This document shows positions 15,849 to 21,967 of a stretch of 21,967 bases of DNA, piece by piece. The notes under the pieces were generated by a model. The model saw only the letters and a list, made by a program, of their open reading frames with translations. It did no database searches and was not told the DNA's origin. This DNA is from an uncultured Bacillota bacterium. GTDB taxonomy: Bacteria; Bacillota; Clostridia; Peptostreptococcales; Anaerovoracaceae. Numbering within the stretch: position 1 is the first letter of the stretch; every line of letters begins with the position of its first letter. Position numbers and translations under genes: made by a program. The DNA lies in the NCBI GenBank assembly GCA_946408315.1, contig CAMJRV010000005.1, positions 1-21,967 on the forward strand, written 5' to 3'.

Positions 15849-16502
15849 ATGTCACAGAATCGGTTTAATGAGTTAGCGATGCAGGCGATCCAGGAAGGGA
15901 ATGAAGATTTAGTCCTTAAGGTTCTGGATGATGCGAAAAAAGAAGGGATTACGGCAGTTGATCTCTTAAAAGACGGTTTTGGGAAGGGAATGGAGGAGCT
16001 GGGCAAACAATTCTCTGAGGGAGAAGTATTTTTGCCCGAGCTTATTATGGCGTCAGAAGCGATGAAGCTCGTAACGGAACGCGTAGAACAGGAACTTTCT
16101 GAAACGAACACAAAACTTGAACATCAGGGAGTTATCGTGATCGGAACTGTGGAGGAGGACGTACACGATATCGGGAAAACTATTTGTGCATCCATGCTGA
16201 AGTCCTCCGGATTTGTCGTACATGACCTGGGAAAGCAAGTGCCGCTGCAGGAATTTATCGATAAGGCGCAGGAATACGGCGCTGACATTATCGCCAGCAG
16301 CGCTTTGCTGACGACAACCATGGAACATCAGAGGACCATCGAGGAGATGTTGAAGCAGCAGAACCTGAAAGACAAATTCAAGACGATGATCGGCGGCGCT
16401 CCCGTTTCGCAGGATTGGGCGGATAAGATCGGCGCGGACGGGTATTCTCATGATGCGATGACATGCTGTCAAAAGGCGGCGGAGCTTGTAAAGGAAAAAT
16501 AA
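15849..16502 (+). CDS. Corrinoid (B12-binding) methyltransferase protein, MttC/MtbC type
   Basis: 217 residues. An N-terminal helical cap (about 1-85) precedes a Rossmann-like cobalamin domain with the base-off/His-on signature D104-V-H106-D-I-G109, then SALLTTTM and GGAPV. His106 would be the lower axial cobalt ligand. Such proteins carry the methyl group from a substrate-specific methyltransferase to a second methyltransferase that hands it to tetrahydrofolate (in bacteria) or coenzyme M (in methanogens). The MttB-family protein three genes on is the natural partner. GGAGAAGGG precedes the ATG, inside a 34-nt purine-only stretch (15808-15841). The corrinoid reactivase (RamA type) and the second methyltransferase are not in the window. 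Confidence 0.93.
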   Translation: MSQNRFNELAMQAIQEGNEDLVLKVLDDAKKEGITAVDLLKDGFGKGMEELGKQFSEGEVFLPELIMASEAMKLVTERVEQELSETNTKLEHQGVIVIGTVEEDVHDIGKTICASMLKSSGFVVHDLGKQVPLQEFIDKAQEYGADIIASSALLTTTMEHQRTIEEMLKQQNLKDKFKTMIGGAPVSQDWADKIGADGYSHDAMTCCQKAAELVKEK

Positions 16503-16578
16503 TAAATACATAGACCAAAATCAATCCGCACGTATACAAAAGAAAAAGAAATAAGAACAAAAAAGGAGATCAACCACA

Positions 16579-18144
16579 ATGAATAAAAATAGCGCTTATA
16601 AAATGAACTATGCGATATTCTGGCCGATAGTCCTTATCATGTTAGCAATTATAGTATTGAGCTTTGTGAATCAGGAATGGTTTGCAAAAGTTATATCAAG
16701 TGTTCTTACAGCAGAAGTAATCAATTTTAAATGGACAGTAGGACCTATCGTACTGTTCATGTTTATCACGGTGATGGCAATGCTCTTTCACCCAATCGGA
16801 AAAGTTCGCCTCGGAGGTGACAAAGCAAGACCGGAGTATTCAAACTTTTCATACTGGGGGCTGTGCATTTGTTCCACCATTGCGATCGGAATCGTATTCT
16901 GGGGCGTGGCGGAGCCGATGAACTACTTTATGAACCCCTGGGCCGGCTGGGGCCTTGAAGCGGGCTCGCCGGAAGCCGCCGTCAAAGCAATTGCACAGAC
17001 AAATTTAGAATGGGCTTGGGGGCAATACTGCTTGTATGGAATTTTCGCGATCGGAATTGGTGTGGCTGCGTATAATTATAATCAGCCTATGCGGACAAGC
17101 GCCTTTTTATTTTTCCTAAAAGGTAAGCCCGCGAACGAGAAGGTAAATACGGTAATCGACATTATTTGCCTAATCGGCATTATTGCGGGAGTTACCTGCT
17201 CGCTGGGAACCGGTACAATGCAGATGAGCGCTGGATTAAATGCTATTTTTGGAATAGGCGTAACGAAAGTCCTGTGGCTTGTAGTAGAAACGGTTGTCGT
17301 TGTCGGGTTTTTATTGATGAGCATCGGAGGAATCGCAAAAGGAATCAGAATTGTAACGGATCAGAATTTAAATCTCTACATTGTCATATTAATCCTGATG
17401 TTAATCATAGGGCCAACGGTGTACATCCTCGATATGCTCACGGAGAGCACAGGGCAAATGTTTGGCACCTTTATTGAGAGCATCACTTACACAGGCGGTA
17501 TCAACGGCGACGATTCACCGATTTTCTGGATGATATGGCTCTATGTCAGCGCTGCGGCCTTCGCACCCATTGTTGGGATGTTTCTTGCTAAAATCTCATA
17601 TGGACGTACGATCAAGGAAGTGGCGATCGGTACATTAATTATGCCGTCTCTTATAAACGTAGTATGGTTTACGGTATTCGGTTCTATGGCATTTAACATG
17701 CAGACAAGCGGAAGCTTTGATATCTGGGGCGCAATTCAAGAGCTCGGTTTGGAAGCCGCCATGTTCCAGTTCTTTGGTCAGTTGCCTTTCGGCACGGTGT
17801 TCCAGGTTGTATTTTGGATAACTATCTTTATATCATTCGTTACTCTTGCAAGCAGCGCAACAACAACAACGGCGATCGCAACTATGACACAGATAAGAGA
17901 CCTGAAAGACGGAGAAGAACCTCCGATTGCTATTAAAGCCTTCTGGGCAGTATTGATGGCTGCATCCGCATATGTTTTCATTTCGTTTGCAGGAATCTCG
18001 GGAGCGAAATCCTTTGCGCTGATCGGAGGACTGCCGACGCTGATATTGGGAGGTCTGGCTACGGTATGCGTTTGGCGGATTCTTAGCATAAAGGCTGAGA
18101 ATGTAAGCGATGTGAGTGTAAAGGCTGAGATATCGAATGAGTAG
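16579..18144 (+). CDS. BCCT-family betaine/carnitine/choline-type transporter
   Basis: 521 residues with about 12 hydrophobic segments and short cytoplasmic ends. BCCT signatures are present: FWGVAEPMNYF in the third helix region, the preceding GGDKARPEYSNFSYWG, the aromatic WAWGQYCLYG, and SYGRTIKEVAIGTLIMPSL near residue 340. It would import a trimethylammonium compound across the cytoplasmic membrane by sodium or proton symport, or by exchange. It lies between the corrinoid protein and the methyltransferase, so the imported compound is presumably their substrate: glycine betaine, carnitine, gamma-butyrobetaine, proline betaine or similar. AAAAGGAG precedes the ATG. The C-terminal tail is short and lacks the long osmosensing extension of BetP. 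Confidence 0.94.
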   Translation: MNKNSAYKMNYAIFWPIVLIMLAIIVLSFVNQEWFAKVISSVLTAEVINFKWTVGPIVLFMFITVMAMLFHPIGKVRLGGDKARPEYSNFSYWGLCICSTIAIGIVFWGVAEPMNYFMNPWAGWGLEAGSPEAAVKAIAQTNLEWAWGQYCLYGIFAIGIGVAAYNYNQPMRTSAFLFFLKGKPANEKVNTVIDIICLIGIIAGVTCSLGTGTMQMSAGLNAIFGIGVTKVLWLVVETVVVVGFLLMSIGGIAKGIRIVTDQNLNLYIVILILMLIIGPTVYILDMLTESTGQMFGTFIESITYTGGINGDDSPIFWMIWLYVSAAAFAPIVGMFLAKISYGRTIKEVAIGTLIMPSLINVVWFTVFGSMAFNMQTSGSFDIWGAIQELGLEAAMFQFFGQLPFGTVFQVVFWITIFISFVTLASSATTTTAIATMTQIRDLKDGEEPPIAIKAFWAVLMAASAYVFISFAGISGAKSFALIGGLPTLILGGLATVCVWRILSIKAENVSDVSVKAEISNE

Positions 18145-18183
18145 GAAAACCGTTTTGAAAAAAGATAGAAAAGGAGAAAGAAA

Positions 18184-19605
18184 ATGAATTTGTTACAGAA
18201 TATGAAAGTGTTGTCCGATGACGAGATGTACTTAATTCATATGCGTGTTATGGAAACGCTGGAGCAGATCGGCATCATGGTAGAAGAGGAAGCTTCGCTT
18301 AAAGTTCTGGAACAGAACGGAGCAAAAATAAACTATGATACGAAGAGAGCGTATTTACCTCCGGAACTGATCCAACATTGCATGACTGTAAAGGGACACA
18401 GCTTCACGTTATATGATTCCTTTGGGAAGCGCAGCACTCCCATGGGGGGAAATGTTGTCAACTATGCTCCTTTGGGATATTCCACTACATACGTTGATAC
18501 GGACGGCGTCTGCAAGCCGGGAACCTATGACGCGCTGTTAAGAGAATCAAAATATGTGGATGTGATTGACGAAGTCAATACGATGCATCCGTCGATTCAG
18601 CCTTGTGACAAACCGGCGCCATTGCAGGATATGTATATGGTGAAAGCAATGCTGGTCGGGACAAGAAAGCCGATCCACTGTGTTGCAAATTCAGAAAAAA
18701 CAGCAGAAGGAATTATCCAGCTCCACGCAGAAGTCGCCGGCGGTCTCGATAATATCATCAAGAAGCCAAGACATATGTTCAACCTATGCACGTTCTCTCC
18801 GCTGGGAATTCGAAAGGACTGCTGCGAGGTGATCCGGCAGGCGGCGAAATATAACGTACCGTGTATGTTCAGCACAGGAACGATGGCAGGCGCGACAGCG
18901 CCGGTAACGCTGGCGGGCTCCATGGTTGAATCTCTGGCGGAGGTTATCGGCCATATCGTTTTAGCACAGGTTCAAAAACCCGGCTTGCCTGTTGCCATGC
19001 TCCACGCGTCGAGAATCTTTGATATGAGATATGCCGCATGTACGGTGGCGACCCCTGAGTACATGGTCATGAAGGTGGCGGCTTGCCAGATGGCGGAATA
19101 TTATAAAATTCCAATCGGGGCCATCGCTCTGTGCTCCGATTCCAATGATTTTGACGTTCAGTACGGATGGGAAAAGTTCGCCTCCTCGTTCATACCGAGA
19201 CAGGCAAAAATGAACATGATCTTCGGGATGGGAATGTATTCTCAGCTGAATCAGTTCGGATTTGCAGGGCTTGCAATCGACGCCGAAATCATACGGGTTG
19301 TAGAGAGAATTGCAAGGGGCATGGAGGTAAACGAAGCCACCCTCTGTTTTGATATCCTGGAGGCGGAAGCGGAAAAGGCAAACTTCCTTTATAATCCACA
19401 TACGATCAATAACTTTAAAACTGAATTTATGACGCCGATCCTGTCGGACCGTGCTCCGTATACTACATTTACAAAACGTGAGGGCAAGAATAGTATGGTG
19501 GACAGAGCGGTCAAGCAGCTGGAAAAGTATGAAAAGATGTATGATTACACGAAGGGACTTGAAAAGGAAGAAGCGTTGCAGAAGATTATTGACGAGTACA
19601 AGTAA
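18184..19605 (+). CDS. MttB-superfamily (trimethylamine methyltransferase-like) methyltransferase without pyrrolysine
   Basis: 473 residues, COG5598 type; AAAGGAGAAA precedes the ATG. The frame is uninterrupted and ends in TAA, so there is no in-frame amber codon and no pyrrolysine. This places it with the non-Pyl members (MtgB, MtpB, MtcB, MtyB of acetogens and Desulfitobacterium), which demethylate quaternary amines, rather than with true trimethylamine methyltransferase. Family stretches include HMRVMETLEQIGI near the start and the barrel segments CTFSPLGIRKDCCEVI and FSTGTMAGATAPVTLAGS. It would transfer one methyl group from the substrate to Co(I) of the corrinoid protein encoded upstream. 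Sequence alone does not fix the substrate. Confidence 0.92.
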   Translation: MNLLQNMKVLSDDEMYLIHMRVMETLEQIGIMVEEEASLKVLEQNGAKINYDTKRAYLPPELIQHCMTVKGHSFTLYDSFGKRSTPMGGNVVNYAPLGYSTTYVDTDGVCKPGTYDALLRESKYVDVIDEVNTMHPSIQPCDKPAPLQDMYMVKAMLVGTRKPIHCVANSEKTAEGIIQLHAEVAGGLDNIIKKPRHMFNLCTFSPLGIRKDCCEVIRQAAKYNVPCMFSTGTMAGATAPVTLAGSMVESLAEVIGHIVLAQVQKPGLPVAMLHASRIFDMRYAACTVATPEYMVMKVAACQMAEYYKIPIGAIALCSDSNDFDVQYGWEKFASSFIPRQAKMNMIFGMGMYSQLNQFGFAGLAIDAEIIRVVERIARGMEVNEATLCFDILEAEAEKANFLYNPHTINNFKTEFMTPILSDRAPYTTFTKREGKNSMVDRAVKQLEKYEKMYDYTKGLEKEEALQKIIDEYK

Positions 19606-19625
19606 AATCTAAAGGGTTATTCCAT

Positions 19626-19662
19626 ATAACTATTGCAGGCCGTACGGGTCTGCAATAGTTAT
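19626..19662 (+). terminator. Rho-independent terminator-like hairpin after the methyltransferase gene
   Basis: A perfect 13-bp stem, ATAACTATTGCAG and CTGCAATAGTTAT, with an 11-nt loop, followed by TATAGGTT. It starts 20 nt after the stop. The T tract is weak, so it may only attenuate transcription into the next gene. Confidence 0.6.
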
Positions 19663-19696
19663 TATAGGTTAAACCGCATGCTTTGAGGAGTAAGAA

Positions 19697-20779
19697 ATGA
19701 TAATAGGCTTGATAATATTATTGATTGCAATCTTAATTCTGCCGTTTTTTATAAAACAGGTAGAGCATAATTTAGAAATATTTTTGTTCCTTATGGGTCT
19801 GATCGCAGTGACGATAACAAAGCTTTTATCTGTCGAACTGTTTGTACATATTTTTCAGAATGAAATGCTGTATTTTATTACAGGGGCTGTATTGATCGCA
19901 GGGATTCTATTTAAATTTACGGCAAGCCGGATCAGAGCGGGAATGGAGCGGGTCGTCGGATCGGTGCCGATTTCTGTTATTTTATTTCTGGCAATTGTAA
20001 TACTGGGGGTTGTTTCCAGCATTATTACCGCGATTATTGCGTCGCTGGTATTGGTAGAGATCATACAGGCGCTGCCGGTCGGACGAAAATACAAGGTGGA
20101 ATTCTGCGTCATATCCTGTTTTTCCATCGGTCTTGGCGCGGCTTTAACTCCGATCGGAGAGCCACTTTCGACGATTGTCGTCTCTATCCTAAGCCAGGAT
20201 TTTTTATATCTAATTCGATCTCTGGGAGTGTACATTATTCCCGGAATCATAGCACTCGGTCTGTTCGGAGCCTTCTACGTCGGGAAGAGAGCGAAGCTGA
20301 TTGACAAAGAGCAAATCGAGATAGAAGCAAAAGAGCACCGCTGTTATATCGAGGCGGATACCTATACCGATATCGTTACAAGGGCATTGAAAATTTTTCT
20401 TTTTGTTGTAGCTTTGGAACTGCTTGGAACAGGATTTAAACCGCTAATCAATACTTACATCATCCATCTGGATAGCATGCTGCTGTACTGGATCAATATG
20501 ATTTCTGCAGTTCTCGATAATGCGACTCTCGCGGCGGCGGAAATCAGCCCGATGATGAGCCAGGAGCAGGTAACGGCAATCCTGATGGGTCTTCTGATCA
20601 GCGGTGGAATGCTGATACCCGGAAATATCCCCAACATCATTTCGGCCTGCAAGCTGAATATCGGGAGCAAGGACTGGGCGAAGCTGGGCGTTCCTCTGGG
20701 CCTGATTATTTTGCTGGTATTTTTTATGGAACTATTTGTTTTAAAGACGGTATCCGGCTTGTTTATATCGAGGCTATAA
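19697..20779 (+). CDS. DUF1646-like membrane ion transporter
   Basis: 360 residues with about 10 hydrophobic helices. Two similar halves each carry a polar re-entrant-type motif: GLGAALTPIGEPLSTIVVS in the first, and LDNATLAAAEISPMM followed by PGNIPNIISACKLNIGS in the second. This layout belongs to the ion-transporter superfamily (NhaD/ArsB/DUF1646-like), so a cation or cation-coupled antiport role is likely; the ion is unknown. GAGGAG precedes the ATG. It follows the methyltransferase after a hairpin and may be cotranscribed by read-through; sodium handling would complement a BCCT symporter (inference). Confidence 0.75.
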   Translation: MIIGLIILLIAILILPFFIKQVEHNLEIFLFLMGLIAVTITKLLSVELFVHIFQNEMLYFITGAVLIAGILFKFTASRIRAGMERVVGSVPISVILFLAIVILGVVSSIITAIIASLVLVEIIQALPVGRKYKVEFCVISCFSIGLGAALTPIGEPLSTIVVSILSQDFLYLIRSLGVYIIPGIIALGLFGAFYVGKRAKLIDKEQIEIEAKEHRCYIEADTYTDIVTRALKIFLFVVALELLGTGFKPLINTYIIHLDSMLLYWINMISAVLDNATLAAAEISPMMSQEQVTAILMGLLISGGMLIPGNIPNIISACKLNIGSKDWAKLGVPLGLIILLVFFMELFVLKTVSGLFISRL

Positions 20780-20840
20780 TGCTTCAAATTAATTTTTTTC
20801 ATTGACGTAAGTTAGCGGATATACTAAATTGAATATAGGC

Positions 20841-20855
20841 TGGCACCCCGAATGC
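20841..20855 (+). promoter_or_regulatory. Sigma-54 (-24/-12) promoter upstream of the second activator gene
   Basis: TGGCAC (20841-20846) and ATGC (20852-20855), with GG and GC separated by exactly 10 nt, fit the consensus TGGCAC-N5-TTGCW; the -12 side is one base off at each edge. A start near 20867 would leave about 24 nt before the TTG start and include the ribosome binding site. A sigma-70-like TTGACG-N17-TAAATT (20802-20830) lies just upstream and could serve instead. Confidence 0.55.
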
Positions 20856-20890
20856 CGGAAGAAGCCTGAAATGCAGAGGAGGTATATCCA

Positions 20891-21967
20891 TTGTTAGAGG
20901 CCTTGGAGAAAGAACTATATCTGGACATCAATGAGAAAAGCCGGAGACGGATCATAGAAGTCTTTGAACTGGCAAAAACGATTCAATTGCCCGTGGTCGA
21001 CAATCGAAAGGTGGTCGGCATTCTGGATCTGTTCGTTTTTCTGGATCATATGAATAAAAATATCAGCCTGGCCGATTTGATGGAGCGGGATATTATCGTG
21101 GCGGGAGAACACCGCAACGTCTTTACCTTTAAAAATTCAAAGCAGCAGATCCTGCCCTTCGTCGATGAAAACGGAATCTTTTCCGGTTTTGTCAACAAGC
21201 TTTTTCAGAAATGTTATTTGCCCAGCGAGGAGTATATGCAGGTTGTGGAAAAGAACCTGGAAGGCGTTCTCGACGACGATGCGGAGGTGGACTACGACAA
21301 ATTGGAGAAGAGCTTTTCCGCGATCTTTGAATCGAACTATGACGGGATCTATATCACGGTGGACAAGGGGACGACGCTGAGCATCAATCGGCACTGTAAA
21401 TATGCGGAAGGGATCACTGCGAACGATATTTCCATCGATGAGAGCGCGATCAACGTCTCTTTTGACGAGCATACGGTGTCGAATGAAACGGTCAATGTGA
21501 TACAAAATATCCAGAAAAGAAAGGAAATCAGCGTATCCGACGACGTGGTCTCAGACGGAGGGATCATCCGGGTCATCAATAACATAAAAGATTTCGACAA
21601 GATAAAAAATGAGCTGAAGGAGACCCAGAAGCTTGCTGAAAAATATCAGAACGAGCTGGAATTTCTGCGGTGGGAGCAGACGGAGCCGGAGGACATCATT
21701 GCCCAAAGTCCTGAAATGAAAAAGGTGATCAACCTGGCCGTCAGGGTTGCCAAGGTAGACTCCACCGTGCTGATCCAGGGTGAGTCCGGCGTCGGCAAGG
21801 GGGTATTGAGCAAGCTGATCCACAACAGCAGCGAACGGAAGGACGGGCCGTTTATCAAGATCGATTGCGGATCGATTCCGGAAAACCTGCTGGAGTCGGA
21901 GCTGTTCGGCTACGAGCCGGGCTCGTTTACCGGTGCGGAAAAGAGCGGAAAAATCGGTCTGATCGAG
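20891..21967 (+). CDS. CBS/PAS-type sigma-54-dependent activator, 3' end outside window
   Basis: 359 codons without a stop, running off the right edge. The start is TTG at 20891, with AGAGGAGGT seven nt upstream. Residues about 28-113 look like a CBS pair (IQLPVVDNRKVVGILDLFVF, then ILPFVDENGIFSGFVNK). About 135-235 is a PAS-like domain (FSAIFESNYDGIYITVDKGT), followed by a helical linker. The AAA+ domain has Walker A GESGVGKG (297-304) and the sigma-54 loop as GSFTGA near residue 350; Walker B and the DNA-binding domain are beyond the window. CBS domains often bind adenosyl ligands, so an energy or metabolite signal is plausible. It is homologous in its AAA+ part to the activator at 1-993. 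Its regulon probably lies to the right. Confidence 0.9.
   Translation, partial: MLEALEKELYLDINEKSRRRIIEVFELAKTIQLPVVDNRKVVGILDLFVFLDHMNKNISLADLMERDIIVAGEHRNVFTFKNSKQQILPFVDENGIFSGFVNKLFQKCYLPSEEYMQVVEKNLEGVLDDDAEVDYDKLEKSFSAIFESNYDGIYITVDKGTTLSINRHCKYAEGITANDISIDESAINVSFDEHTVSNETVNVIQNIQKRKEISVSDDVVSDGGIIRVINNIKDFDKIKNELKETQKLAEKYQNELEFLRWEQTEPEDIIAQSPEMKKVINLAVRVAKVDSTVLIQGESGVGKGVLSKLIHNSSERKDGPFIKIDCGSIPENLLESELFGYEPGSFTGAEKSGKIGLIE

Noticed and set aside
18184..19605. Possible pyrrolysine (in-frame TAG) in the MttB-family gene
   Set aside because: The frame is continuous for 473 codons and ends in TAA; no amber codon is present, as in the non-Pyl subgroup.

Overview
The window reads as the chromosome of an anaerobic Firmicute of the class Clostridia. 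The signs are strong AGGAGG-type ribosome binding sites, FabK-type rather than FabI-type enoyl reductase, the compact Firmicutes-type Orn/Lys/Arg decarboxylase, and a corrinoid methyltransferase cluster of the kind found in acetogens and amine- or betaine-degrading Clostridia. A eubacterial amino-acid or betaine fermenter is a reasonable guess, but no rRNA or other decisive marker is present. Base composition is moderate and looks G+C-richer in the fatty-acid operon than in the right half.

Layout. (a) 1-5.6 kb: the 3' end of a sigma-54 activator, overlapping tail to tail by 4 bp with a minus-strand membrane c-di-GMP phosphodiesterase that has two periplasmic solute-binding domains. Next comes a minus-strand PLP decarboxylase. 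(b) 5.7-12.8 kb: a complete-looking type II fatty-acid elongation operon, fabH-fabK-fabD-fabG-fabF-fabZ. It ends in a gene that fuses a FabT-like MarR regulator to a second FabK/nitronate-monooxygenase-like flavoenzyme. A TTGCAC-N17-TATAAT promoter followed at once by a FabT-type palindrome (TTTGACTATCAAA) precedes fabH. The fusion protein is therefore the obvious candidate regulator of its own operon. No acpP and no acc genes are present. (c) 12.8-14.75 kb: an accessory stretch. It holds a hairpin-rich leader, a 74-residue Cys/Asn/Arg-rich small protein, and a minus-strand AAA_14/DUF4143 ATPase bracketed by two 67-nt direct copies of a hairpin element whose stem shows compensatory changes. 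(d) 14.75-20.8 kb: a LysR regulator divergent from a corrinoid protein, a BCCT transporter, a non-pyrrolysine MttB-family methyltransferase and a DUF1646-like ion transporter. Together these look like uptake and demethylation of a quaternary amine. (e) 20.84 kb to the end: a -24/-12 (sigma-54) promoter and a second, CBS/PAS-type sigma-54 activator cut by the window edge.

The most notable item is the FabT-FabK fusion with its matching operator upstream: a fatty-acid repressor covalently joined to an FMN enzyme related to the pathway it would regulate. The second is the covarying hairpin repeat that flanks the ATPase gene.
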